Under the pieces are notes generated by a model that was given only the letters and a program-made list of their open reading frames with translations, had not been told where the DNA came from and ran no database searches. Made by a program: the position numbers and the translations under genes. From positions 1-64,000 of the forward strand of contig CAYPEJ010000017.1 of the NCBI GenBank assembly GCA_964409685.1: DNA of 64,000 bases, in the 5' to 3' direction. The first letter of the stretch is position 1. Each line of letters begins with the position of its first letter. The DNA is from Clostridium_AI sp964409685 (GTDB lineage Bacteria > Bacillota > Clostridia > Lachnospirales > Lachnospiraceae). Shown piece by piece: positions 39,467 to 47,697 of this stretch.

Positions 39467-40796
39467 AATCTACCGGATCGTAATCAATGTAACTTGTTGC
39501 ATCTTTATCAACCTTCAGGAACTCGTACCTGTCCCTGGGATGATGTTTGAAGTTTTCCAGTGTAGCATCAATAGCCTCAATCATTCTGCTTCCCATGATC
39601 TCAGAAGTAAACCCAGCTTCTTCGGAACAGGCCCAGTCGTGACCCAACATTCCGTACTCACGTCTCTTCTCGGGTCCCAGTTCATAGAGTTCCTGGATAG
39701 CTTTTGCTATGTCCTCTATAGAGGCCCGGTCATCATAGATGTAGGGCGTTAAGGGAGAGCCTACTAGAGACCTTCCGTTCTTGACAGACAGAGGAATGCA
39801 CCACTTGCCGTGTTTCGAGAATTTCTCCACATGGTTTGAGGGAAAATGCTTACTGAAGTTGATCCAGTTGCCATTCTCGTCCTCGAATCTCATCTGGTCC
39901 TGCATTCCACCTGAAATGGGAGCAATGAACATCTTACCTGTCATCAGTGCCTCGGTTAGAGAAAGTCCCCAACCTTCTGCTGAGGATGCCAGAATCACAC
40001 CGTCAGATGCATTGTAGAGCAGGTTCATGGTCTCTGTATTGTACTTACCTGTGTCAAACAGAATGTCCACATAGCTCGGATCACAATAGGCATCGTAGCA
40101 TGCAAACAGGTCTGTACCTGCATTATCAACTGGGTCCGTGTGAAGCACGAGTCTGCACTTTCGTGCCTTTTCCTTTCCGATTGCGTCACAGAAGTGTCTG
40201 TAGGCAAGCATCAGGTCCGAGGTTCTCTTTCTTCCGATATTCCTCGAATTGTAGAGTAGCACAAAATCCTTTCCTCCCCTAACCTGCTTCTTGAAGTCGG
40301 AACCCATATCCGTCGGAAAGTACTTTCTACTGACTCCGTGAGGTACATAGCGAAGAACCCTGTCGTCTGCCTTGTCTCCGAGAACAACCCTGTTGATATT
40401 GTAGGTCTGCTTACTGATAGCAAACAGTCCGTCACATGACTCGTAGTAGGGTTTGTTCCACATCGGATAGGGAAGATTGTCCCAAATGTTGAGATACATG
40501 ATCGGAATCTGTGACCTGATCTCCCGTTCACCCTGGAACAGCCAGATCCAGTATCTCGGATCCGTAAAGATCAGAATGGCATCCGGCTTTTCTAGAGACA
40601 CTATCTTTCGGAGAATGGACATGTCACCGTAACCGTTGTTGGGATAGATCTTGACGCTAGCATCCGTCAGTTGCATCTCTCGATTCACGTCACCGGAACA
40701 GTCTATGATTTTTCCCACATCCGGATGGTGGATACCGGCTCCAATCTGGACCCAGCTGTATGTCTGAGCTGTGTTGTACACAATCTCCTTACTCAT
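39459..40796 (-). CDS. GT4-like glycosyltransferase 2
   Basis: 445 residues, GT-B fold with SSAEGWGLSLTEALMTGKMF, the family 4 donor-site motif. Paralogous in design to the 38204 protein. It is the first gene of the cluster, so its promoter must lie in 40797-40918, where no main-class element is seen. Confidence 0.83.
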   Translation of the reverse strand: MSKEIVYNTAQTYSWVQIGAGIHHPDVGKIIDCSGDVNREMQLTDASVKIYPNNGYGDMSILRKIVSLEKPDAILIFTDPRYWIWLFQGEREIRSQIPIMYLNIWDNLPYPMWNKPYYESCDGLFAISKQTYNINRVVLGDKADDRVLRYVPHGVSRKYFPTDMGSDFKKQVRGGKDFVLLYNSRNIGRKRTSDLMLAYRHFCDAIGKEKARKCRLVLHTDPVDNAGTDLFACYDAYCDPSYVDILFDTGKYNTETMNLLYNASDGVILASSAEGWGLSLTEALMTGKMFIAPISGGMQDQMRFEDENGNWINFSKHFPSNHVEKFSKHGKWCIPLSVKNGRSLVGSPLTPYIYDDRASIEDIAKAIQELYELGPEKRREYGMLGHDWACSEEAGFTSEIMGSRMIEAIDATLENFKHHPRDRYEFLKVDKDATSYIDYDPVDYE

Positions 40797-40974
40797 CGTA
40801 CCAACTCCACTCGGTACTTACGGGAACCTGAGATCATCGGAAAGGAGCAAAATCTTTTTCCGAGACCCAGGTTCCACATATTGGATTTTTTGATTCATAT
40901 AAACCTAGTAATAATATTCTACCCAAAAGGTAGAGTTTCAATGTGTTCTTACAAACATGTCAGACTGAAATGTC
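40797..40974. other. Intergenic stretch with a hairpin
   Basis: CTACC-CAAAA-GGTAG hairpin (40919-40933) with AT-rich flanks, a likely terminator for the gene at 40975. No gene or clear promoter seen. Confidence 0.45.
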
Positions 40975-41898
40975 TTAGGTACACGCATGTGCACAATCGG
41001 TCTTGAAGAGACACCACTTACAGTTGTTCTTTGAGGGTGTAGCCCCGTACTCTCGATTCTGATATTCTCCAGTGTCGGTCAGGGCTCCGGATATGAAGTT
41101 CTCGACCAGGCGAACGGCCTTGTTTACACTGGGTGTACCATTTGCAGGCACAAACTCCTGAACACGCTTCTTCATGGTCGGATAGGGTGCATCCTCGTTA
41201 ATCTTGCGTTTCACAATGAAGTACTCTACATCGATCTTTTCCTGATCAATGCTGAATAGTTCCGACAGGTACTTCTTGTAGAGCAAGGTCTGGGAAGTCT
41301 TGTTGAAATCACTCTTGGTCTCTGCTGACCACCCTGATGTAGAAGTCTTGATATCAAATATCTTCCAGCGATCCGTATCTTTGTTGTAGATCAAGAAATC
41401 AATGAATCCCTTGAAGTAGAACTTCGAACGGAGGGGGTAGAGTATCGGAATCTCACAACCGACCAGGTACTCCTCTTTTGGAGAAAAGTAAACTTTGCGG
41501 TGTTTCTTCACGAACTCCAGGATAGCCAGGCCATCTTCGTAGAAAGATGCCAGTTCCTCGGATGTCGTGAAATCTTTTCCTACAGAAGCCTTCTCGCTCC
41601 GGTAGATTGTCCTAAGCCTTTCCAGGAGAAAACCCCGGTAGTCAAACTCTTCAGAAGCCTTGACAGAGTCGTTGTAGAGCAGGTCTAGCCACTTTTGCAT
41701 CGTCTCGTGAAAAGCTGTACCAAAAACGGTGTGAATGCTTGGTGAATAGGGAGCCTCTTTCTTGATGTAGGCCCGGTACCACCTGTAGGGACAGGTGACA
41801 TAGAGAGAAAGCTGGCTAAAGCTGATATTCTTTGATCCCTTCTCAGCTCTAGCCACAAACTCTCTAATCTCTTTTACCTTCTTTGGTAATTTTTTCAT
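40975..41898 (-). CDS. RecB/Cas4-like PD-(D/E)XK nuclease
   Basis: 307 residues. ISFSQLSLYVTCPYRWYRAY (first cluster Cys), AFHETMQ (motif with His), FKGFIDFLIY...KIFDIKTS (catalytic Asp and Asp-x-Lys) and a final CKWCLFKTDC. The single early Cys plus three late ones fit an iron-sulphur cluster as in AddB/Cas4 nucleases. It probably trims DNA ends in recombination-driven replication. Confidence 0.85.
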   Translation of the reverse strand: MKKLPKKVKEIREFVARAEKGSKNISFSQLSLYVTCPYRWYRAYIKKEAPYSPSIHTVFGTAFHETMQKWLDLLYNDSVKASEEFDYRGFLLERLRTIYRSEKASVGKDFTTSEELASFYEDGLAILEFVKKHRKVYFSPKEEYLVGCEIPILYPLRSKFYFKGFIDFLIYNKDTDRWKIFDIKTSTSGWSAETKSDFNKTSQTLLYKKYLSELFSIDQEKIDVEYFIVKRKINEDAPYPTMKKRVQEFVPANGTPSVNKAVRLVENFISGALTDTGEYQNREYGATPSKNNCKWCLFKTDCAHACT

Positions 41899-41906
41899 GT
41901 GTGAAT

Positions 41907-42272
41907 CTACTTGTGCCAGTCTCCACTAGCTACCAGTTTGGCAATCAATGCATAGTTGGCCAGATCTTCAAACGTGTCAACAAGACTCTCGTTGTTTGGC
42001 TTCTTCGAACTGTCGAAGCCCAGATTCTTCCACCTGTTCATCTTGTCCATCATCCTGAACCAGATACCAGTAAGAGCAAATCTCAGGTCTTCCTCTGTTT
42101 CCAGGTTTGTTCCAGCCTTGATATTGTCAATACCGTAGTCCAGCATTTTTTGAGCAAACAGGTTCAGCTGCCTCTGCTGGGCTATGCCGAAAGCCTTTGC
42201 CAGGTTCGGGTACTTTTCTGAAAACCTGGCTTCATACTGTGTCGTATGAGGAATTCTATCTTCCAGTGTCAT
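41907..42272 (-). CDS. Nmad1-like (DUF1599) protein
   Basis: 121 residues. LFAQKMLDYGIDNI, ALTGIWFRMMDKMNRWKNLG and NESLVDTFEDLANYALI match the DUF1599/Nmad1 domain, a small helical fold predicted from gene neighbourhoods to take part in nucleotide or base modification. Its biochemistry is unknown. It sits between the nuclease and the spanin-like pair, so context here is neutral. Confidence 0.72.
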   Translation of the reverse strand: MTLEDRIPHTTQYEARFSEKYPNLAKAFGIAQQRQLNLFAQKMLDYGIDNIKAGTNLETEEDLRFALTGIWFRMMDKMNRWKNLGFDSSKKPNNESLVDTFEDLANYALIAKLVASGDWHK

Positions 42273-42274
42273 AT

Positions 42275-42703
42275 CTATTTACCTCCTATCACAAGAATAG
42301 CAACAATGCCCGCAATTGCAGCAACCGTACTGCACCCAAATCCGACTGCATAGGCTCTACTCTTCGAGAGCTGTCCTTCTAGTCGTTCCTGGAGAAGAGC
42401 ATTCTGTTGCAACTGATTCTCGGCACTCTGGAGACTTTGGGAGACAATGAGAAGTTTCTGTTCTGATACAGTTAATAATGAATCCTGTTCACTAATGATC
42501 TCCCTTTGGATACCTATGGATTCCTCAAGGGAAACAACCTGTTCTCTGGCCTTGTCTCCGGTTACGAGATCCACAGCTATCTTCCTGGCTACCTCTGTCG
42601 AGAGAACCAGGCGGGTTGTGTCTCTAGTCTGTGCTGTAGCGATCTGCAAAGAACTGCTCAAGCTCAGGGCTAGAATAGCTAGTAATACTCCTAATCTTTT
42701 CAT
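42275..42703 (-). CDS. Spanin-like protein, secreted coiled coil
   Basis: 142 residues. Signal-like MKRLGVLLAILALSLSSSLQ, long coiled coil (about 50-110) and a C-terminal membrane helix (VAAIAGIVAILVIGG). Common in Bacteroides phages beside a TM-coil protein. Its first 80 bases overlap the previous gene in another frame, as in nested Rz/Rz1 pairs. Confidence 0.65.
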   Translation of the reverse strand: MKRLGVLLAILALSLSSSLQIATAQTRDTTRLVLSTEVARKIAVDLVTGDKAREQVVSLEESIGIQREIISEQDSLLTVSEQKLLIVSQSLQSAENQLQQNALLQERLEGQLSKSRAYAVGFGCSTVAAIAGIVAILVIGGK

Positions 42704-42974
42704 TGTACTTCTTTTCTAGTTTTTCCATGTTGCGTTCTGAGGCTTTCAGCTCTCGGTTCAGACTGTCTCGCTTCCAGCTCTCGACACTGTAGAGCCTTTC
42801 CACCTGAGATATAACCTCTTCAAGAGAGTCTATCTGGCGCTCAAGTCTATACTGAACCGGTAGGTCTTCAGCCTGTTGTATCTTTCTGCCAGCTTTCACA
42901 CAAAAGTATCCAAGTGTAATCACAAGTGCGGCAGTGACGACTATCGTCAAAACTAGTTTCGTCGAAGATTTCAT
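42624..42974 (-). CDS. i-spanin-like membrane protein
   Basis: 116 residues. N-terminal membrane helix (VLTIVVTAALVITLGYF) followed by a coiled coil (QIDSLEEVISQVERLY, LNRELKASERNMEKLEKK). The layout matches inner-membrane spanins that join with an outer-membrane partner to break the envelope at lysis. Confidence 0.65.
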   Translation of the reverse strand: MKSSTKLVLTIVVTAALVITLGYFCVKAGRKIQQAEDLPVQYRLERQIDSLEEVISQVERLYSVESWKRDSLNRELKASERNMEKLEKKYNEKIRSITSYSSPELEQFFADRYSTD

Positions 42975-42988
42975 TCTAGACAGATTAC

Positions 42989-43252
42989 CTACTGCAACTT
43001 AGACTCTGGCTCATCCGTCTCCTGTTCACGAAGCTCTACTGGAATGAATTCCTGATTAACGTGTCCACACTCCGCACAGTAGAATACCGGAACCGGAATG
43101 ATACCCGGTTGGCCTGTTCCTGTCAAGAGTGCTGAAACCTTTCTCAGCATAACTCCCTGTACAAAGACCTCCTTTCCACACTTTTCACACACAATCGGCT
43201 CTGTCATCTTGAGATCAATAGCCGTCTGTTGTCCTAACTTATTTATTCCCAT
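42989..43252 (-). CDS. Zinc-ribbon phage protein
   Basis: 87 residues: VCEKCGKEVFVQGVMLRKVS ... FYCAECGHVNQEFIP, a four-Cys ribbon of a type seen in many large phages near structural genes. Role unknown. Confidence 0.7.
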   Translation of the reverse strand: MGINKLGQQTAIDLKMTEPIVCEKCGKEVFVQGVMLRKVSALLTGTGQPGIIPVPVFYCAECGHVNQEFIPVELREQETDEPESKLQ

Positions 43253-43256
43253 TTTT

Positions 43257-43730
43257 CTAGTAATTTTCTTCCACTATTGTACAATCAACATCACACGCAA
43301 GATTGCAAAGTACCTTTTCAGCTAGATACTGTGCTGGTCTGTTCCAGATATCTACCCTGACAAACACGTCCGGGTATTCTAGTTCCCAGGCCTTGTTCAG
43401 GAGCGTGTAGTAGAGTTGTGTGCCCCAACCCAAGTTTCTCTTCCACTTGGAAACGTAGATGTTCTTGATCTCTCGATCTGCTGACAACCAACCCCATCCC
43501 TTGATCTGCACCATTCGTCTGAGTACCACGAAGTTCCATCCAGCATCTAGCCTCTGGTAGACTTCCGGAACTGTCCACATCTCCTTCCAGTGCAACTCAT
43601 TTTGAAATCTTCGGATCTCAGTAGAAAGGGACCTTTCGAAAGATCTGTTGTACTCGACAATCTCCTTCGGAAGATCCCTGGGCTGGTAATTGGTCAGATC
43701 TACAACATACTTATAGAACTGATGGACCAT
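43257..43730 (-). CDS. GNAT-like acetyltransferase 1
   Basis: 157 residues. The second half (IKNIYVSKWKRNLGWGTQLYYTLLNKAWE) has the strand-then-helix and R..G.G-type pyrophosphate loop of GNAT enzymes, though the loop glycines are imperfect. Substrate unknown. Stop-start contact with GroEL. Confidence 0.6.
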   Translation of the reverse strand: MVHQFYKYVVDLTNYQPRDLPKEIVEYNRSFERSLSTEIRRFQNELHWKEMWTVPEVYQRLDAGWNFVVLRRMVQIKGWGWLSADREIKNIYVSKWKRNLGWGTQLYYTLLNKAWELEYPDVFVRVDIWNRPAQYLAEKVLCNLACDVDCTIVEENY

Positions 43731-45340
43731 TAGTACATGTTTGGCATACCTGAACCAGTGTCCTTTTCCGGAACATTAACGACAACTGCTTCAGAAGTAA
43801 TCATCGTACCTGCTACAGAGACCGCATTCTTGAGTGCAAGTCTGACTACCTTGGTTGGATCAATAACACCTGCATCATACATGTTAGTCCAACCTGCTGT
43901 AGGAGAATAAGACTCCCAGACTGGTTTAGTAAGAGACTTTTCGATCAGACTATCAATCTTCTCTTCTCCAGCATTTGCAAGAATCTGACGGAAAGGTTCA
44001 CTACAGGCTCTCTGCACAATTTCAAAGCCCTTTTGGAAGCTGTCGGATCCCTGTGGTGCCTTGAGATTCTCACCGGCTACCAAAAGTGCTCTACCGCCTC
44101 CGGGACACACACCCTCTTCGAGAGCCGCACGGGTTGCGTGAAGAGCATCATCTACTCGATCCTTACGTTCCTTCATCTCGAGCTCAGTGTGTCCTCCGAC
44201 ATACATGACAGCAACACCACCGGCAAGACGTGCAAGCCTGACCTGGAGCTGCTCCTTGTCATAAACTGAGTTCGTGTTCTTCATGAGATTCTCGACCTCT
44301 GAAATTCGAGTACTAACAGCTGCCTCATCGCCGGTAGCGCCGATAATGGTGGTCTTGTCTCGATCCACGGTGATCTTCTTGGCTGTTCCGAGCCAGTCAA
44401 CATCAAACTTCTCGAGATTCATTCCCTTCTCAGGAGTAACCACTGTTCCACCCGTAAGAATAGCAATATCCTCAAGAGCATCCTTTCTCTTGTCACCAAA
44501 CTCTGGAGCTTTTACGGCACAAACCTTGAGTCCGGCACGTACCTTGTTGAGAACCAACATTGACAAAAGTTCACCCTCGATATCTTCTGCAATAATGAGA
44601 AGTGACTTCGTTGAGGAAGCAACTGCATTGAGAACTGGTAGGAGCTCCTTAGCCGTGGTAAGCTTCTTGTTGACAATCAGGATGAGTGCGTCCTCAAGAA
44701 CAGCTGTCATGGTGTCATTGTCTGTCACAAAGTAGGGAGACTTGTAACCACGATCAAACTGAATACCTTCCACAATGTCGAGATAGGTTTCACCGGACTT
44801 GGACTCCTCAAGAGTAACTGCACCCTCGAGACCTACCTTGTCGAGTGCCTTGGACACGAGTGTTCCCACCTCTGTGTCACCGTTTGCTGAAATTGTAGCA
44901 ATCTGCTTGAGCTGCTCAATTCCCTGGATTGGCTTTGATATGTTCTTCTGAACATGTTCAACAACCTGATCAACAGCTGCATCCATGCCCTTGCGAACCT
45001 CGACACTGTTGTAGTTTGCCGGAAGTTTGCTTGCTTCCGTAAACACAGCCCTTGCAAGAACGGTAGCTGTGGTAGTTCCGTCACCTGCCTCGGTAGCTGT
45101 CTTGATCGAAGCCTGTTTCAGCATCTGAGCTCCCGCATTCTCGACCGGATCATCTATCTTCACGGACTTGGCAACGGTAACTCCATCCTTGGTAGCAACT
45201 GGGTTGCCGGGTTCCAGGTCAAGAATCACGTTGTGACCCGAGGGACCAAGAGTAGAAGCTACCACATTTGCAAGCTTGTCTACACCGGCCAGAAGCTTCT
45301 CTCGAGCCTCTTTCTTGTACAAAATTTCTTGTTTCATCAT
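43730..45340 (-). CDS. groL: GroEL-type chaperonin
   Basis: 536 residues, full length. TLGPSGHNVILD and GDGTTTATVLARA (ATP site), the apical domain, and CPGGGRALL near the end are all present. The end is GSGMPNMY instead of the Gly-Met tail. Phage chaperonins are known in some large phages, where they help fold capsid or other phage proteins without, or alongside, the host system. Paired with a co-chaperonin gene three bases upstream. Confidence 0.95.
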   Translation of the reverse strand: MMKQEILYKKEAREKLLAGVDKLANVVASTLGPSGHNVILDLEPGNPVATKDGVTVAKSVKIDDPVENAGAQMLKQASIKTATEAGDGTTTATVLARAVFTEASKLPANYNSVEVRKGMDAAVDQVVEHVQKNISKPIQGIEQLKQIATISANGDTEVGTLVSKALDKVGLEGAVTLEESKSGETYLDIVEGIQFDRGYKSPYFVTDNDTMTAVLEDALILIVNKKLTTAKELLPVLNAVASSTKSLLIIAEDIEGELLSMLVLNKVRAGLKVCAVKAPEFGDKRKDALEDIAILTGGTVVTPEKGMNLEKFDVDWLGTAKKITVDRDKTTIIGATGDEAAVSTRISEVENLMKNTNSVYDKEQLQVRLARLAGGVAVMYVGGHTELEMKERKDRVDDALHATRAALEEGVCPGGGRALLVAGENLKAPQGSDSFQKGFEIVQRACSEPFRQILANAGEEKIDSLIEKSLTKPVWESYSPTAGWTNMYDAGVIDPTKVVRLALKNAVSVAGTMITSEAVVVNVPEKDTGSGMPNMY

Positions 45341-45343
45341 AAC

Positions 45344-45649
45344 CTACTTATCCTCTACTACGTCTGCTGTTGCAATAATCTCCTTGTTGGCAATCACCCA
45401 GTACTCTTCATCCTCGATCTCAATTCTCTGAGCTCCGATCTTGGGAAGAATGACAATCTCACCCGGTTTCACGTTGACGTCAAGAAATACGCCAAACTCG
45501 TACTTTCCGGGACCAACAGCAACTACCTTGCCGATTCGGACCTTTTCTTCACCCAGGTCCGGAATAAGGATCTGTCCTCTGCGCTGCTCTCCAAGATCCA
45601 GAGGCTTGACGAGAACTCGATCATTAAGTGGTCTAAAGTTTGTAATCAT
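45344..45649 (-). CDS. groS: GroES-type co-chaperonin
   Basis: 101 residues: FRPLNDRVLVKPLD, GQILIPD and VKPGEIVILPKIGAQ are the usual strands. The mobile loop (GEQRRGQIL) is short, which may tune it to the phage GroEL or enlarge the folding cage, as in T4 gp31-like proteins (inference). Confidence 0.88.
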   Translation of the reverse strand: MITNFRPLNDRVLVKPLDLGEQRRGQILIPDLGEEKVRIGKVVAVGPGKYEFGVFLDVNVKPGEIVILPKIGAQRIEIEDEEYWVIANKEIIATADVVEDK

Positions 45650-45702
45650 AACCTTTTTAATATTTTACTGTACAAAAATGTATACAAGATGTGTGAGGAT
45701 GT

Positions 45703-46665
45703 CTAGCGAACCCAGCCCTGTGTTCTATAGTTCTCAAGATCTTCAGGGCGTATCCTCTTTCTCATTCCAGCTTTCTTCACGTAGATGGAACCTCTACTTG
45801 GCGACCGTTTTCCTTTCTTGGATTCTGAAAGACGCTTTCTGGCTTCCGGAGACATCTTTCTTCCCCGGGCAGCTCTAGACTTCTTCTGTCTGGATTCCTC
45901 AGACATGCCTCGCTTCCAGCCCTGTTCTAGGTAGAGGTCAAGCTCTCCGGGACTAATGTGCTTTTCCAGGACACCGTTCGTAACTGTAATTTCTCCAGTA
46001 CGTCTTCCAGACTTCTTCTGATTTGTGCAGTCCAGGTGTCCCCGTTTCCAGCCCTGCTCCAGGTACTTCGGAAGATCTTTCTCAGGCACATACAGGCTCT
46101 GTCCCAGCTGTTCGTTCGAAACCTTGACTTTTCCGGAAGTGAAACCTGCTCTAGACTCGTGCATCTTTCGGTGCAGTTCAGAAATCTTTCTTCGGGTCTC
46201 CTCCGAAACTTCTCGATGCATGTGAGCCTCTCTCATGGAGTCTGACCACCCCACTTGCCAGCCATCCTCCAAAAACTTGTCTACCAGTTCGGGTAGTACT
46301 CGAGTCATTTCCTCACCTCTGTGAAGATAGACTGTTCCCTGCTGGCCACCTATACCTCCTAGACATATGTTGTAGCACATCGGATCAAGAAGTGTGTCCC
46401 TGGTCACGAGCTCGGCTTCACACAGGTAGGCCTCTTCCTCTGTGTCAAACTCAGCCAGCACGGTTTTTCGGAAATTTTCCGGGCCGTAGCGTTTGACGGC
46501 CCTTCTGATATTCTTGCCAGAGCCCAAGTAGGGATCATCTTCAGGATCACCGGAACAGCTTCTTTTGCCAATGTAGTACCTACCGTTGACCAGGTTGTCA
46601 ACCCTGTAGCAGTAGTGTCTGGGTTTTGTACTAAACATAGCTACCAACCTCTTCCACGTGTCCAA
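45703..46665 (-). CDS. GIY-YIG homing endonuclease with GW repeats
   Basis: 320 residues. Catalytic domain: RHYCYRVDNLVNGRYYIGKRS, then GSGKNIRRAV and EAELV. Four repeats of about 35-45 residues follow, each like G.I.V..G......LP.YLEQGWKRG, with a NUMOD3-like stretch (SPEARKRLSESKKGKRS) between the last two. It would cut DNA near its own insertion site and copy itself there. Overlaps the next nuclease by 25 bases. Confidence 0.85.
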   Translation of the reverse strand: MDTWKRLVAMFSTKPRHYCYRVDNLVNGRYYIGKRSCSGDPEDDPYLGSGKNIRRAVKRYGPENFRKTVLAEFDTEEEAYLCEAELVTRDTLLDPMCYNICLGGIGGQQGTVYLHRGEEMTRVLPELVDKFLEDGWQVGWSDSMREAHMHREVSEETRRKISELHRKMHESRAGFTSGKVKVSNEQLGQSLYVPEKDLPKYLEQGWKRGHLDCTNQKKSGRRTGEITVTNGVLEKHISPGELDLYLEQGWKRGMSEESRQKKSRAARGRKMSPEARKRLSESKKGKRSPSRGSIYVKKAGMRKRIRPEDLENYRTQGWVR

Positions 46666-47693
46666 CCCTGTGCCCTGTAGCTCTCGAGATCTTCTGGCTT
46701 GACGGCTTTTCGTTCTGAGCCCCTGGTGATCCGGATACGTCCCGAGGTGTCAGGAACCTGTCCAGCTAGTCTACCCTCGGACCACCCTTCCGTGAGATAG
46801 TGTTCCTTCTCGGCCGGCCAGACATGCTTGCACTGTGTTCCGTCATTGATCCAGATTCGACCCTTCTGAACTCTGCTAATACTTTCTCTCCGTTCTCGAG
46901 ACTGCTTTCTGCCCCGGGTATGAGAATTTCCCGGTTGCCAACCAGTTGCCTTGTACTGTTCCAGGTCTTCGGGCCTGATCCTGGCTAGTTCTTGTCCTCT
47001 GGATACCCAGATCATGCCTTTTTGAGATTCCGCAGAATGTCTCGTGTGCTCTTTCGAGTGTCCCCTGTACCAACCCCTCTTTTCCCAGTACTCGAGTTCC
47101 TCCGGTGTTCGGACAAACATGTCCTGAGTTCCGTCTGTCAGGTGTATTCTACACAGGTTCCTACGGGCTCTCGGAGACCTACCTATCTGCCAGCCTTTTG
47201 CAAGATAGTCTTCCAGTTCACTCCTGAAGATGTTCCGTTCCCGATCTCCCTTGTAGACACAGATTCGGCCCAGGAGCTTCTGCTTTGCGTCACTGGGTAG
47301 TCCCAGTTTCCAGCCCTGGTCGAGAAAAGACTGCACACTCTCGGGACTAATGTAGCGAAGTTCTCCCGACCTGGATATGCATCTCTTGCCCGACGTGTCA
47401 AAGTTGCCGTCGAAAGCTCCACCGGGCATCTTGTTGATACAGAACGGGTCCGTAGCCCACAGGTCTCCCACGAGTCTTCGTTCCTCCTGGAGACATTCCT
47501 CTCGATCTGCAAAAATTTTCAGGACCTCTTTGCGAAAACAATCCTTGCCGTAGAGCTTCCTGAAGACTTCCAGTCCGTTGCCCGAACCGTAGTAGCCATC
47601 GAACTGTGGCTCCTTCTTGTAGATATTCCTGACACCGAAATAGTAGTACCTCGGGTCAGGAACTAGTGTGAGCCTGTATGTGTAGCATTTCAT
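46641..47693 (-). CDS. GIY-YIG homing endonuclease with six GW repeats
   Basis: 350 residues. YTYRLTLVPDPRYYYFGVRN, DGYYGSGNGLEVF and QEERRLV form the nuclease domain; six GW repeats follow (for example GRIRITRGSERKAVKPEDLE and AQGWTRGR), with a NUMOD3-like linker. Immediately follows DNA polymerase I (four bases), a classical place for a free-standing homing nuclease. Confidence 0.85.
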   Translation of the reverse strand: MKCYTYRLTLVPDPRYYYFGVRNIYKKEPQFDGYYGSGNGLEVFRKLYGKDCFRKEVLKIFADREECLQEERRLVGDLWATDPFCINKMPGGAFDGNFDTSGKRCISRSGELRYISPESVQSFLDQGWKLGLPSDAKQKLLGRICVYKGDRERNIFRSELEDYLAKGWQIGRSPRARRNLCRIHLTDGTQDMFVRTPEELEYWEKRGWYRGHSKEHTRHSAESQKGMIWVSRGQELARIRPEDLEQYKATGWQPGNSHTRGRKQSRERRESISRVQKGRIWINDGTQCKHVWPAEKEHYLTEGWSEGRLAGQVPDTSGRIRITRGSERKAVKPEDLESYRAQGWTRGRGW

Positions 47694-47697
47694 GGCA

